A stretch of 51,323 bases of DNA from Planctomycetota bacterium (GCA_019456225.1 VRUI01000031.1:1-51323); one strand, 5' to 3'; numbered from the stretch's first letter, positions 42,801-51,323 are shown. Numbers and translations: made by a program. Notes: generated by a model not told the origin, from the sequence alone.

Positions 42801-44934
42801 GAAGCTTCAATCGCAAACTGGCAGTCCGGGTGGACTCGGGATCCATTTTTGAAAGTTTGTTTTCTGCGCCAACAAAATTCCCTTCGGACAAATCACAGAT
42901 GACGAGTATGGATTTACTGCGATCATTGCTGCCATACTTCCCCACGAAGACATTTTCAACAACTTCTTTGGCATTGGGATACTGCTTCATCTGTAATAGC
43001 AACTCAGCGTATTCGAGCAAAGCGTCAGGTCTGGTACTGGCAATACTTACATAATTACTGCTCCCAAATTTGTTAATAAGAGCGTCCGAAAGAAACTCTA
43101 CTCTGGAACCTATCTCAGTCCTGCCTTCGAGCAGTTTGGAAAGAAAATAGGATACGTCGGAATCAACGGTCTCTGTCGCTTTCAGCAATTTCTGCGCGTA
43201 ATACAGATTAGAAATCGCAGTAATCTTGTCACCTTCTACCATCGCCAACAGACCGTCCCATTTCCTCTTAACAAACTCGTTCTCTTTTTTGAACTGTTTG
43301 ATCTCATGGATCGCAGCTTTGGCATCGCTTATCGAACGCTCGCTTCGAGCATCGTCATTTTCTGCCTGAGCGATCATGGAACGTTCAATATGAGATTTAG
43401 CCAGATATTGATAAATGAGCCAACGATAATGCCTAGCCGCTTCTTCATTAGGACCGGCTTCGACGCTAACATCAGGGAAACCAAGGGCGTTTTCTGCTAT
43501 TTTAATACCCGCTTCAAGCGAACTGGCGTCACTTTCGACGATTGCCTTTTTGAAAAAAAGCTCCGAAAGACCGATAGCATAAATAGCATTTTCCTTATCA
43601 AGGGCAATCGCTTTTGACATTTCCTCGATCTGTCCGTCAATATTAAACAGTTCGGCTACTCCAAGAGACCGCGAAAAGGCTGCATGGACATCTGGAGACG
43701 AGGGATACTTTGCAGAAAGAGCTATATATTCATCCTTAAAAGGCTGGAATAATTGTGATTCTATTAACTTTATGATTTTCTTTCCCTCTGTTAGAAAAAC
43801 TTCAGGGTCAGACATCATAAGAAAATCTGAAAAGGTCTCTTGAATTTCAGAAGTTAAAGGAAACGCCGCCGAAAGCGCGACTAATTCATTCTGGAGTTGT
43901 TTCTTATTCCTGGCTACCGCTGCCTTAGCTATTTTTAATTTATCTTTAAGGTCGCCGGTATTTTTGCTGTTTTTCAGCGACGCCAGGGTCTTTTCAAGGG
44001 CTTTTACTTGTTTCATATCTCTCAGAGATCCACCCAGGCCCATCCTCAGCGGGTTAAGCGCCCCTACTGTCTTGAAAAAACGTATATTCAGCCAGTTTAC
44101 GTTCGCCTTGGCCTTATCTTTGGCTTTTTCAATACTCAATTGAACGATCTCTTCCTGTTTTACCCTGGCCTTATCAAAAGCAGATGTAAGACCGAGATTT
44201 CTTTTGATCTCACCCTGTTTTAAATACGCCTGGCTGAGCAGTTCGTAAATTTCAACATCGCCAGGATCAATTTCCAGCAGTTCCTCAAACTGCTTTATCG
44301 CTTCAACAACATACTTCTCCGGGTATTTTTCTACATCTGCTATTTCCAGCGTCGCCCAGGCACGTATCTTTAAAAGGTAAGGAGTAACGGGTATATCCTG
44401 TTCCTTCATCACGTCGATAAGTTCAACGACCAGCTTTTCGATTCTAACCCATAGCGAAGAATTGCCGCCGGGCATTAACGCAACAATGCTCATTTGCTGA
44501 TCATAAAAATAGTTAAGCTGTTCTCCCCTTGCTTTGATATTCTTAGGATTGATCGTTATGATACCGTTCCAATAGCCATGAATTTTAGACCAATCGGGCG
44601 AATAAAATTTGTTATCCATTGCATGAAGATCGGCCAGGATAAAAAGCAATTCCACACGCTGTTCGTCATCATTGGCGCAACCCGCAGCGGCACCATAATT
44701 CCGTCTAACTTCTTTTAGAGCCTCTTCGACTGCCTCGATAGCCTCTTCGCTGTAATCGGCTTTGGCGTCATAATCTTTGATAAGAGTTTCTGCCTGAGCA
44801 AGGGCGATTTCAGCTTTAGCGATATACTCAAAGGGGTCCTTGTTGAGTTTCAGTATTACGACCACCACTGCCAGCAGAACGAATATCATAAATGCTGACC
44901 CGATAATTACAACTTTTTTATTCAACCTTGCCAT
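39844..44934 (-). CDS. Giant TPR protein of the exosortase system (PrsT-like)
   Basis: The 1,696-residue protein has one N-terminal membrane helix (VVIIGSAFMIFVLLAVVVVI, residues about 9-28) and then several dozen TPR units, such as EYKAALKIDPDNTDAVGGFF and RAYKVSPNDSNVIDTYAFTL. Its neighbours (exosortase, EpsI-like, Wza- and GumC-like) and architecture match the PEP-CTERM-system TPR protein PrsT, but it is nearly twice as long as those I recall. The ATG at 44934 is favoured over a TTG three bases upstream; AAGGGA supports either. It likely scaffolds the export machine on the periplasmic side. Confidence 0.82.
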   Translation of the reverse strand: MARLNKKVVIIGSAFMIFVLLAVVVVILKLNKDPFEYIAKAEIALAQAETLIKDYDAKADYSEEAIEAVEEALKEVRRNYGAAAGCANDDEQRVELLFILADLHAMDNKFYSPDWSKIHGYWNGIITINPKNIKARGEQLNYFYDQQMSIVALMPGGNSSLWVRIEKLVVELIDVMKEQDIPVTPYLLKIRAWATLEIADVEKYPEKYVVEAIKQFEELLEIDPGDVEIYELLSQAYLKQGEIKRNLGLTSAFDKARVKQEEIVQLSIEKAKDKAKANVNWLNIRFFKTVGALNPLRMGLGGSLRDMKQVKALEKTLASLKNSKNTGDLKDKLKIAKAAVARNKKQLQNELVALSAAFPLTSEIQETFSDFLMMSDPEVFLTEGKKIIKLIESQLFQPFKDEYIALSAKYPSSPDVHAAFSRSLGVAELFNIDGQIEEMSKAIALDKENAIYAIGLSELFFKKAIVESDASSLEAGIKIAENALGFPDVSVEAGPNEEAARHYRWLIYQYLAKSHIERSMIAQAENDDARSERSISDAKAAIHEIKQFKKENEFVKRKWDGLLAMVEGDKITAISNLYYAQKLLKATETVDSDVSYFLSKLLEGRTEIGSRVEFLSDALINKFGSSNYVSIASTRPDALLEYAELLLQMKQYPNAKEVVENVFVGKYGSNDRSKSILVICDLSEGNFVGAENKLSKMDPESTRTASLRLKLLSTHLSALTLQLSALDPEADDYKADTESLKKEIKQLQTQRFMVARKLIKIGLPEFAFPSGICGQLFRDGETEKAFELIDSYIAAAENNADALFYKAIFAQPDPLNVPGEKQNEIRERILNDTPDELRRHVLLGRFYFSAGQNEKSLAEYKAALKIDPDNTDAVGGFFDAALKLDDFDAASAILTTVKKNNIDSCGGEFFIARIDIAKKLYDSAIKRIDVCLEIRPILPYAYILKSQIYAAKGEYEEAVRNAKAAASINSLDGIVAKQVVLAIEARNIALGIKVTETHREEMKTALVRAVFLNPNEWQIQSLLARFISESDPVAAISIQQKLAKRVPTVGNFILLGNMARDLADRTINKAVKQALFDIAEPAFEKAYAMAPKVDAVVDAYCDFLRLTGKHDEAVKILEDREELLWVFHLRDSQFEKAKAILIKLHQSDPKNEKVLRGLMRTCKETLDKEGLIKYSQDLLSINKNVGNELLQIQLYLDAGLVSESTSLLGSFRTKYPDERRGRLLESWSAMSNGKLEIALKLIDKYLAIDPDNAIAWRLRGQIHSIGGDYDKAIQDLDKSRRIDDNSIIQIELAKVYTRSGDTERAIGVLSSALKDDRAPMRMMNMLEQLYTKSGRKTDLIAFYKKTLEKYPESINWHFRAGRFSLIEGEFYDAEKYFLTAMELGKGSKSIFVILEGYLQAIMSSRQYQRAIDVAAKYIDTKYAPVAYLNMAKAEDKLDRRKKTLEYFYKAIEASGENNLFVLKILNNMSNVIGVEEVEKWCKNELARDSNSFAANRMMSTIMASKQQFDEAIAYVDNCLKGLPPDSGGHLDMLAIKANIAVGAYMRNASDKYLDIAIKANTLMLSKNPNNPGVLNNLAYFFAKTGTNIDKAVEYGKRAYKVSPNDSNVIDTYAFTLCKSGQHKKAKELLHSAIGIIEKNSIELPWDLVNHLGMAHEGLSEMQEAKDNYIKALELAGDALSAKDKEELVAAVARVSN

Positions 44935-44968
44935 CAATAGTTTCCCTTACATCACTGCCCTGTGGGCG

Positions 44969-45775
44969 TTATTCTTTTTTTGATTTGTCATTAATATTTG
45001 GTTCGGTATTTTCGTCACTCTCTATTTCATCCAGATTCGGCCAGTGTTCATTTTCCAGTAGCGGCAAAATCTTTGACATCAACTTTTCACTGGCGGCAAT
45101 ATTCTGTTCATCGCTGGGCCTGCTCCTGCCGCCGAAACCTCGTCCGAAAAACTCCCATTCAACCTTCGAGAAAAACGAGTGCTTACCGCGAAGATTTTTT
45201 CCGAGCACCCTGCGAACACCGGTTCTTGTGCATTTATAATCGTTATTCACATTAAAGAAATACATCCGTGAAAAGTCTGGATCTGAGGACCAGGCATCTG
45301 AATTCGAATTTCTGAAAACTAAAAGCCTCATCTCGATCGGATTTGCCTGCCCTTCGATATTTAGAAAATTATGCCTTGCAGCGATCTTGTCGTAACCCGA
45401 ACCAATAAAACATTCATCTGGTACATGGGGCACCCTGTCGGACTTGCCATAGTAAGTAATAAACAGAGAGCAAATCCTAACCGGGCTTTTTTCGTCTACT
45501 TCAGTGTCCTCTAATAACCACTGGATATAATCTTCAGTTCCAAGGGCCTCAAGGACCTCTTTATTAGCTATCTTGGTTTTATTAATTACCTTATAGGGAG
45601 CCAACTCTTGCGCGTCGATCTCATCGAACGATTTTTGCAGAGCAATGGGCGCCTTTCGCGTGACCTTTATTATCCACTTGAACACTACTCCTTTACTAAC
45701 GCATGCCAGCATAAGCAATGTCACACATGTCAAAAACGCTGGACGAGTATATGCTTTGATTTTGCTATTGGTCAT
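44969..45775 (-). CDS. EpsI-like exosortase-associated protein (DUF3485 type)
   Basis: The 268-residue protein has an N-terminal signal anchor (AFLTCVTLLMLACVSKGVVF). Its core LFITYYGKSDRVPHVPDECF, followed by IGSGY, fits the H-x-P-x2-C-x2-GSG signature of EpsI proteins that pair with exosortases. EpsI is often fused to or beside exosortases; its biochemical role is unsettled. The ATG at 45775 is chosen for its AGGAG at 6 bases, which shortens the longest frame by 8 residues. Its start overlaps the exosortase stop by 11 bases, so the two are translationally coupled. Confidence 0.8.
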   Translation of the reverse strand: MTNSKIKAYTRPAFLTCVTLLMLACVSKGVVFKWIIKVTRKAPIALQKSFDEIDAQELAPYKVINKTKIANKEVLEALGTEDYIQWLLEDTEVDEKSPVRICSLFITYYGKSDRVPHVPDECFIGSGYDKIAARHNFLNIEGQANPIEMRLLVFRNSNSDAWSSDPDFSRMYFFNVNNDYKCTRTGVRRVLGKNLRGKHSFFSKVEWEFFGRGFGGRSRPSDEQNIAASEKLMSKILPLLENEHWPNLDEIESDENTEPNINDKSKKE

Positions 45776-46763
45776 TTCTTCTCCTGACAATAACATCATC
45801 GCCGGAGTTTGCTACAACTCCAACTTCACCCGATGATACGGAATCATTTTCCAGAAGATTCTCCATAAACCATGCAACACCGCCGTATAGACCAAAAGCA
45901 AGAGGAAGCATCAATAATCCAAGCAAATCGTGGTAGATACCTGTGGCATATTTAGCATTACCGAGAACAAAAATGAATCCGGTGATCGTGACACGGACAA
46001 TATTGCATATAACGGCTATCGGTATCGTACAGGCAAGCAAAACAAGACGCTGCCATGCAGGGCGATAGTGTAAATAGGCCATAGCCACACCAAGTGCGAC
46101 AAAAGTCATCAGCAAACGCATACCACTGCACGCTAGTGCGACATCAAGGGGGGAATCAAGTGCCCTGCCGTTGTGGATTACATCGACAACAGTACCGCGA
46201 GCCGTAGCTTCCACTCCGCTATACAGACTGAGAGCTACAGCAGATACTTTGGCTGCAAGCAAACGGAGAGGCATCGTAGCTGAATATAGAAACCTGTCCG
46301 GAAGCGGAACGGCAAAAATTAGATAAACCACCGGAAGCCACGTATAACGAACAAGCTTCCATCCGCCAAAGAAGAGCACACACGCCCCTACTGCCGCAAT
46401 AGCTGTCAAAGGCTGGAAATAACCAACCTTAAAATGAACTATGTTGAGAGGGTGAAAGACCAGGCAGAATATAAGCAAAAACAAACCAAGATAATCTGTC
46501 CTGGGCGTCAGCGACAGGATATCTTTCTTATGCTGACTGAGAAAATACAAGCTGAACACCGGAATCAAAAAACCGTGTGACCAGCTGGGATCCGCGAACC
46601 ACTTGCCGACGACACCCATTACAGCTTCGTAAAAATATACATAGATCAGAATTCCGATCACCGCAACCTTGACGTACATCTCAACACCAGGCGAAGACAA
46701 ACATACATCTTCTTGCCTGACCGGTTCGCAAACAGTGGAAACAGGTTCAATTTTTTTATCCAT
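45765..46763 (-). CDS. Exosortase (Xrt family transpeptidase/protease)
   Basis: The 332-residue integral membrane protein has about eight helices and the exosortase core: WSHGFLIPVFSLYFL (about 61-75), catalytic Cys212 in LACSGMRLLMT, catalytic Arg257 in NIVRVTITG and His278 in YHDLLGLLMLPLAF. Exosortases cleave PEP-CTERM-like sorting tails and link proteins to the envelope or release them. The subclass cannot be fixed by eye. It precedes the EpsI-like gene (overlap) and follows the Wza-like gene (166-base gap). No substrate with a sorting tail is in the window. Confidence 0.93.
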   Translation of the reverse strand: MDKKIEPVSTVCEPVRQEDVCLSSPGVEMYVKVAVIGILIYVYFYEAVMGVVGKWFADPSWSHGFLIPVFSLYFLSQHKKDILSLTPRTDYLGLFLLIFCLVFHPLNIVHFKVGYFQPLTAIAAVGACVLFFGGWKLVRYTWLPVVYLIFAVPLPDRFLYSATMPLRLLAAKVSAVALSLYSGVEATARGTVVDVIHNGRALDSPLDVALACSGMRLLMTFVALGVAMAYLHYRPAWQRLVLLACTIPIAVICNIVRVTITGFIFVLGNAKYATGIYHDLLGLLMLPLAFGLYGGVAWFMENLLENDSVSSGEVGVVANSGDDVIVRRRNDQ

Positions 46764-46929
46764 AATATTACATACTACTAAGGTCTTACGGTTTTGTATA
46801 CTTAATATTTATGCAAAATAAAACATCTGATTATCATCCGAAGCTACGCCCGATAATAACAGGCCGTAGCTAGCAACCATAAAATATCGACTCGGAAACG
46901 ACCCGCCTGTAAACCTGTGAAAATGCATT

Positions 46930-48468
46930 CTAAAAACCAGAGAATTGTCCAAACCTGTTGCTGTAAGCAAAATTGCGGTCATAAGTAAAACCGACGCCGG
47001 TTCTGACAAAGAAAGCATTACGAAGGCTGGCAAGGAATCTCGCAGAACCATGCGTACCTACATTGATCGTATCGTTGGGCTTAATAAAAAAGTCCGGCTG
47101 AAGCCCGGCGGCGATCTTCTTAAGATCAACCATGACAATAACCTGCCTGTTGCGAGCTATACGCCTGGTAACCTCGACCTTTGACGGCCAGGCCAATTGT
47201 CCGAGCCCGCCGGCTGCTGATATTGCCTGAACAAGGGTCATAGGACGACCTGTAAGATTGATCGGTTGCCGCCTGACAACATTGCCGAGTATGTAAAACT
47301 CGCCGATAACATCAAACGGAACACGGATAACATCACCTGAACGAATTATGATATTGTATTTTGGGTCTCCCCCGAAAAGTTTATCCTTTGGGATCTTAAT
47401 AACACGCGACTGAGTTCCGCCGGAAGCGATTTTGTCCCAACCGAATGAACTGGCGTCATCGCCTCCGGTAGCAACTGGTTTCTTTGCCGGTTTAACTTCT
47501 GCCGGTTTTGCCTCTTGATCTGTACCCTTAACAGAAACAGGCACATACTTTCCATCCTCGAAAACCCACTCGATCTGCCCCGAATCTGACTTGCCCTCGG
47601 AAGGCTTTGAAGAAACATCTTCAATAACCGCAAGAACTTCCTTTTCATCATCGGCTATCATTTCAGACGCGGATATTACCCTATCGCTCTTACCCGTAAA
47701 TCCCATGCTGTAAGACGGAGATATAAGATTTAACAAACCGTCTTCTGAAACGTCCTCGGCGCCGTCACCTTTAATTGTGTTTTTGATTTTGGGAGGTGCA
47801 TCAGCAGGAAATTCAATTGCATCTGGTGCCATCTCAAGGTTTTGTACGTCGATACCTGTTGACTGTCGAGTAACGTAAATATAAGAAGCATTAAACTGGG
47901 CAATACCGCCTGCGATAGCAATAGCATCCAGAAGACGGAAGTTATAACGAGGAAGGATATAACGCGAAGAACGACTTACACCTTCGCCTTCGATCGAGAA
48001 AAGCTGGCTTTCAGATCTGAAAAGCGAAACCTTAACAGATGGATTCAGTAAAATAGCCGGGTAGAGAATGTCCTTGATTTCTTTTTCAAGTTCGGTTTCG
48101 GTAAGACCGGCGGCATAGATAATACCTACATTCGGTATCGAAATCTTGCCGGTCTCTGTGACGATATATTCGTCAAGAAACGAACGGCCCTCCTCACGAA
48201 GTTCATAAATGCTGATCCTGAGCACATCACCTGCGCCAAAAACATAATCCTGTTTACCAGGAATTATGTCCTGTGGAAACGGTTCCTCAGCATTGGCGTA
48301 GGTACTTTGGGGTTCCTCGCCGACACCAAGTGTATCAAGGATGATATTATCAACAGGGATCCCACTAAATCCACCAAGCCGTGTGGGGTCTAGAATATCA
48401 TCTGAACACCCAATACAACAAATACATAAACACAAAGATAGTCCGAAAAATACAGTTTTATGTCCCAT
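46930..48468 (-). CDS. Polysaccharide export lipoprotein (Wza/SLBB family)
   Basis: The 512-residue outer-membrane lipoprotein starts at ATG 48468, preceded by AGGAAAG; the signal ends at FGLSLCLCICCIGC. The poly-export domain (YVFGAGDVLRISIYELREEG, ETGKISIPNVGIIYAAGLTE) is followed by SLBB domains (FSIEGEGVSRSSRYILPRYN and FYILGNVVRRQPINLTGRPM). A low-complexity, Lys/Pro/Ala-rich insertion near residues 315-345 interrupts the second half. The C-terminus (FVRTGVGFTYDRNFAY) is beta-rich. It forms the channel for exopolysaccharide and is the first gene of the exosortase operon. Confidence 0.92.
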   Translation of the reverse strand: MGHKTVFFGLSLCLCICCIGCSDDILDPTRLGGFSGIPVDNIILDTLGVGEEPQSTYANAEEPFPQDIIPGKQDYVFGAGDVLRISIYELREEGRSFLDEYIVTETGKISIPNVGIIYAAGLTETELEKEIKDILYPAILLNPSVKVSLFRSESQLFSIEGEGVSRSSRYILPRYNFRLLDAIAIAGGIAQFNASYIYVTRQSTGIDVQNLEMAPDAIEFPADAPPKIKNTIKGDGAEDVSEDGLLNLISPSYSMGFTGKSDRVISASEMIADDEKEVLAVIEDVSSKPSEGKSDSGQIEWVFEDGKYVPVSVKGTDQEAKPAEVKPAKKPVATGGDDASSFGWDKIASGGTQSRVIKIPKDKLFGGDPKYNIIIRSGDVIRVPFDVIGEFYILGNVVRRQPINLTGRPMTLVQAISAAGGLGQLAWPSKVEVTRRIARNRQVIVMVDLKKIAAGLQPDFFIKPNDTINVGTHGSARFLASLRNAFFVRTGVGFTYDRNFAYSNRFGQFSGF

Positions 48469-49013
48469 TTCTTTCCTAGCATTAAAAAATAAAATACTAA
48501 TCATAACAATTTTCAGGTTAATATGCTTTCCCGTTTACATCTACAATGACCGATAGTTTTGTGAAAAAAGCGGTTTTTACACAAAAAGCCAATATTATAA
48601 GAAAGCTATTGAGAGATAAATCGGCTTAACAACACACCGCCTTTACCTGTTTTTTACTATAAATCTAATCTTTAAAGCAAATTACGACAAAAAAACAAGG
48701 TTTTCAACTTAAAACAATAAAGGCATCGCCGACCTACAGCAGTAATCTTCATGGCTGTAACACCATCACAATAAAATGGAATCAAAGGCTTAACAAGTGA
48801 TACTTACCAAATGCCAAAATGTTCAGACTTTCAGCAAAATAGAACCGAACAATTTAACAATGTGTCAACTGGATGAATAAAAAGGAAGGAACTACAGTCA
48901 TTTAAACCAGATAAATAGTGCTTACAGGCATATAATATGTATCTGACCACCGCTATAGATCACCGTGGACAATGAATTTTCTCAAATAACCGAAAGTTAA
49001 AGGTATTAGCAAG
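48469..49013. other. Leader/promoter region upstream of the exopolysaccharide operon
   Basis: This 545-base AT-rich gap precedes the Wza-like gene on the minus strand. A TATAAT (48594-48599, minus) has no good -35 at 17 bases, and another TTGACA occurs near 48865. A small hairpin TACAGC/GCTGTA spans 48735-48759. No riboswitch was recognised, and no gene fits. Confidence 0.4.
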
Positions 49014-49721
49014 CTATGGCTGCGTAGATACCAATCCAAAAGACGTATAGTCAATTTTCATTATGCGATCCGCAGGTCTGCCGGCACTATCAGTATTGTA
49101 AATGTCAATTGAAGCAGGAAAAAGCTTATCGCTATCTGGAAGTTTGCGCAGATTATAACTTCTGGCCGTGATCAATAGTTTTTTATTCGAATTATTTATC
49201 TCAACCCAATTCATCTTATTACTTGAAACTTCGCGATAGACTTTTTGAGTTATCGGGCCTCCCTGGCGGGCATACATGATAATCGGCTGATACATCTGTC
49301 CGGCAATACTGACCGGATCGAGCATTATTCCTTCCCTTTCGCCAAGAAATCCGCCTCTCGCCGAAACAGAAAGAACAATCGCCTGGGCAATTTCCCTGCT
49401 GCACATTAAAACCTGCAATTTGGAGGAATCACCGCTAATAGTTGTATAAACGCCTTTATTAAGCACCCATTCGAAATGGCCCTCAGGCTCGTGCGTTTTA
49501 ATCCTGATCCCCGAATCCTCGGGATATATCGTATGCTGCTGTTGGCTAACGTATCTGCTGCCCTGATCGTCATAATATGTAATGATACATTTGGCAGTTA
49601 TTTCAGGACCCGAAAAGATTATCGGGTCCTGAACCCGCTTTGCCGGACCCTGTTGACACCCTGAAACAGCAATAAAAACGATACAGCAAGTAAGAAATAA
49701 TATTCCGCGTTTACGTTCCAT
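49014..49721 (-). CDS. Lipoprotein of unknown function
   Basis: The 235-residue protein has a lipoprotein signal (ILFLTCCIVFIAVSGC; lipid Cys about 22). The mature part is beta-rich with alternating hydrophobic strands (FEWVLNKGVYTTISGDSSKL, IIMYARQGGPITQKVYREV), perhaps a LolA-like half-barrel, but no family can be named. It reads toward the exopolysaccharide operon with a 545-base gap and may or may not be part of that system. Confidence 0.65.
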   Translation of the reverse strand: MERKRGILFLTCCIVFIAVSGCQQGPAKRVQDPIIFSGPEITAKCIITYYDDQGSRYVSQQQHTIYPEDSGIRIKTHEPEGHFEWVLNKGVYTTISGDSSKLQVLMCSREIAQAIVLSVSARGGFLGEREGIMLDPVSIAGQMYQPIIMYARQGGPITQKVYREVSSNKMNWVEINNSNKKLLITARSYNLRKLPDSDKLFPASIDIYNTDSAGRPADRIMKIDYTSFGLVSTQP

Positions 49722-49873
49722 ACTTTAATCCCTTTATGTCCATTTGTTATTAAAACCTGATTATAACACAAAAAAGCAAAAAATCAAGTTTTAGCAAAAA
49801 TTTAACGATCATAATGCAACAATTATCCGGCTACCGGTATGAAATCGTCTTGCAGGGTCGAAAAACGACCGGA

Positions 49874-51001
49874 TTACGGTCCGGGAGGCGGATTTTCGGC
49901 TTTTACTTCTGCTGCTAGCTGCCATATTTTCGGGAGTGTGTAATCGAAAATCTTCTTGTAACTGTCACAGAAAAAAGTTTCCATTTTTAGATCACTATCG
50001 GCTATTCTTCTGTCTTTTGGGCAGCCGCCGCGGCAAATATCGTAGTGTCTGCAAACTATGCATTTATTCGGCAATTCGCGTTTTCGCTTGTTAAATTGGC
50101 GTTTTTTGGGGCTTGAGGCCAGTTTTTCTATTGGGGTTTCCATAATATTTCCGAGGTATGCGTCCTCTTCGACAAAAAAGTCGCAGCAATACACCCCGCC
50201 GTTGTGCTCTATTACTATATAGTCTGCGCATTTTGGCATGAATGTGCACTCGGTATGTCCCTGGCCGAGGCAGTGCGACAGGATACTGTCGAACGATCGG
50301 ACGCTTACTTTGCGGACGCCGTGGGCCTGCCAGCGGTCGAATATTCTGCACATGAAATCGGCGTATTGCGTTGGCGTGATCGAAAAATCGGCGATTTTAC
50401 CGGTGTCAGGGTCGTTTTCGACGCACTGGACGAACTGCAGGAATTTGACTTTTTGGGCCATGAAAAAATCCCATACCTCGTCGGGGTGGGTGACGTTTAT
50501 GTTGTTTAGCAGGACGAGGATGTTGTATTGTACGTTGTGCTGGCGGCATTTGGCGATGGCGGCCATCACCTTGTCGAAGGTGCCTTTGCCGGTGTGGCCG
50601 AGGCGGTAGGTGTCGTGGTAAGTCTTTGGCCCGTCTAGACTTATGCCGACGAGGAAATTGTTTTCGGCTAGGAACTTGCACCAGTCGTCGTCCAGGAGGA
50701 TGGCGTTGGTTTGGAGGGCGTTGGTTATGGGCTGGCCGGAAATCGCGTATTTTCGCTGAAAATCGACGATTTTTTTGTAAAAATCGAGGCCCATCAGGGT
50801 TGGTTCGCCGCCCTGGAAGGCGAAGCTGCTGTGGGGGAGGTTGAGTTTTAGGTAGCTGGAGACAAGTTTTTCGGCGACGGCATCGCTCATGCGGTGGGCG
50901 TTTTTGCCGAAAATGTCCGTTTTTCGTGAATAAAAGCAGTATTTGCAGTCTATATTGCAGTCTGGGCCGGTTGGTTTTATTAACAGCGTAAAAGGACGCA
51001 T
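49874..51001 (-). CDS. Anaerobic sulfatase-maturating radical SAM enzyme (anSME-like, SPASM)
   Basis: The 375-residue radical SAM protein starts LLIKPTGPDCNIDCKYCFYS, giving the C-x3-C-x2-C cluster site, followed by FAFQGGEPTLMG (about 60-71). The C-terminal SPASM cysteines are present (HTECTFMPKCADYIVIEHNG, VYCCDFFVEED, CIVCRHYDICRGGCPKDR). Such enzymes oxidise a Cys or Ser to formylglycine in sulfatases under anaerobic conditions. No sulfatase lies in the window, although Phycisphaerae usually carry many. It has its own promoter region on the right. Confidence 0.88.
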   Translation of the reverse strand: MRPFTLLIKPTGPDCNIDCKYCFYSRKTDIFGKNAHRMSDAVAEKLVSSYLKLNLPHSSFAFQGGEPTLMGLDFYKKIVDFQRKYAISGQPITNALQTNAILLDDDWCKFLAENNFLVGISLDGPKTYHDTYRLGHTGKGTFDKVMAAIAKCRQHNVQYNILVLLNNINVTHPDEVWDFFMAQKVKFLQFVQCVENDPDTGKIADFSITPTQYADFMCRIFDRWQAHGVRKVSVRSFDSILSHCLGQGHTECTFMPKCADYIVIEHNGGVYCCDFFVEEDAYLGNIMETPIEKLASSPKKRQFNKRKRELPNKCIVCRHYDICRGGCPKDRRIADSDLKMETFFCDSYKKIFDYTLPKIWQLAAEVKAENPPPGP

Positions 51002-51323
51002 TAAGTCTCCATTTCAAAATTATAACTTATATACCATCATACATAAGATCGGCTTGGATGGTACCTCTTTTTTGGCGGTTTTGGGAAGTTTTGCATGTGG
51101 GATTTTGGGCTAAAAACGGGTATTCAGGACATTGTCGACATTTCCCACCTGTCGTTTTGGGCGTTTTTTTTGAAATATATTGAAATTAATTGACATAAAT
51201 TGCGATATTTTGACTTTTTTTGAATTATTTTGACTAAAAGCGCGCACTTTTGAACGTTTTTTGACACCTAATTCAGAGGTAAACTAAATTCTTGATACCC
51301 GTAGTGTCGCTAAGTAGGGGTTT
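51002..51323. other. Upstream region of the radical SAM gene
   Basis: The last 320 bases show no gene. Repeated T-rich words (TTTTTTGA, TTTTGACT) occur around 51160-51260. A promoter for the radical SAM gene probably lies here but is not clear. Confidence 0.3.

Noticed and set aside
46809-47051. An 80-codon frame at the end of the Wza-like gene
   Set aside because: It overlaps the Wza C-terminus out of frame, has no ribosome binding site and no domain.
48721-48780. Possible c-di-GMP riboswitch upstream of the export operon
   Set aside because: Only a small hairpin is present; the conserved core words of the family are missing.
50406-51017. A 203-codon Arg/Pro-rich frame on the minus strand
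   Set aside because: Overlaps the radical SAM gene in another frame on the same strand; the composition is typical of a GC-skewed shadow.
1-51323. tRNA, rRNA, CRISPR array, transposase or phage genes
   Set aside because: No TPsiC-loop words with matching acceptor stems, no regular spaced repeats and no recombinase motifs were seen.

Overview
The window looks like a chromosomal segment of a planctomycete, probably of the Phycisphaerae. This is inferred, not proven. The clues are a chlamydial-type Hc1-like nucleoid protein next to a FabZ-type dehydratase, a DksA-type protein with a long lysine-rich histone-H1-like tail, many secreted TPR, beta-propeller and discoidin-like lipoproteins, an exosortase locus, an anaerobic sulfatase-maturase-like radical SAM enzyme, and many short palindromic intergenic repeats. 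Genes are moderately spaced and lie on both strands. I saw no rRNA, tRNA, CRISPR array, phage or transposase.

Left part (1-13.5 kb): a secreted protein cut by the window edge; YacG and the DksA-like regulator; a vitamin B12/iron-siderophore type ABC importer (binding protein, permease, ATPase) tightly coupled downstream of an endonuclease-type mutL; then gpmI. On the plus strand follow a small VOC-fold protein, a TPR lipoprotein and lspA. A UvrC-like protein without the C-terminal nuclease, a FabZ-type dehydratase and a 57-residue Hc1-like protein return on the minus strand. The lspA end and the UvrC-like gene both carry copies of a dispersed GC-rich repeat inside their reading frames.

Middle part (13.5-37.4 kb): housekeeping genes (flavodoxin, LolA-like protein, HAD phosphatase, family-4 uracil-DNA glycosylase, purM, purF, tatA, tatC, TSUP permease, cold-shock protein, rhomboid protease, BioF-like enzyme) mixed with envelope lineage genes: two tandem discoidin-like lipoproteins followed directly by an M48 metallopeptidase, a beta-propeller protein, a TPR protein, a coiled-coil lipoprotein, an exported FIST-domain lipoprotein and a CBM9-like secreted protein. 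TatC carries an unusual first external loop built from about five degenerate 29-residue repeats.

Right part (37.4-51.3 kb): a probable minus-strand operon of about 11 kb, read wza-like export lipoprotein, exosortase, EpsI-like exosortase partner, giant TPR protein, and a GumC/Wzc-type chain-length protein fused to a tyrosine kinase. It ends at a strong bidirectional hairpin. This is an exosortase-linked exopolysaccharide export module with no glycosyltransferases and no visible sorting-signal substrate in the window. Upstream lie an unknown lipoprotein and an anaerobic sulfatase-maturase-like radical SAM protein.

Several start codons were moved from the longest frame to the start with a Shine-Dalgarno sequence, and these choices are noted. 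Function calls rest on motif and family recognition by eye; no database search was possible.
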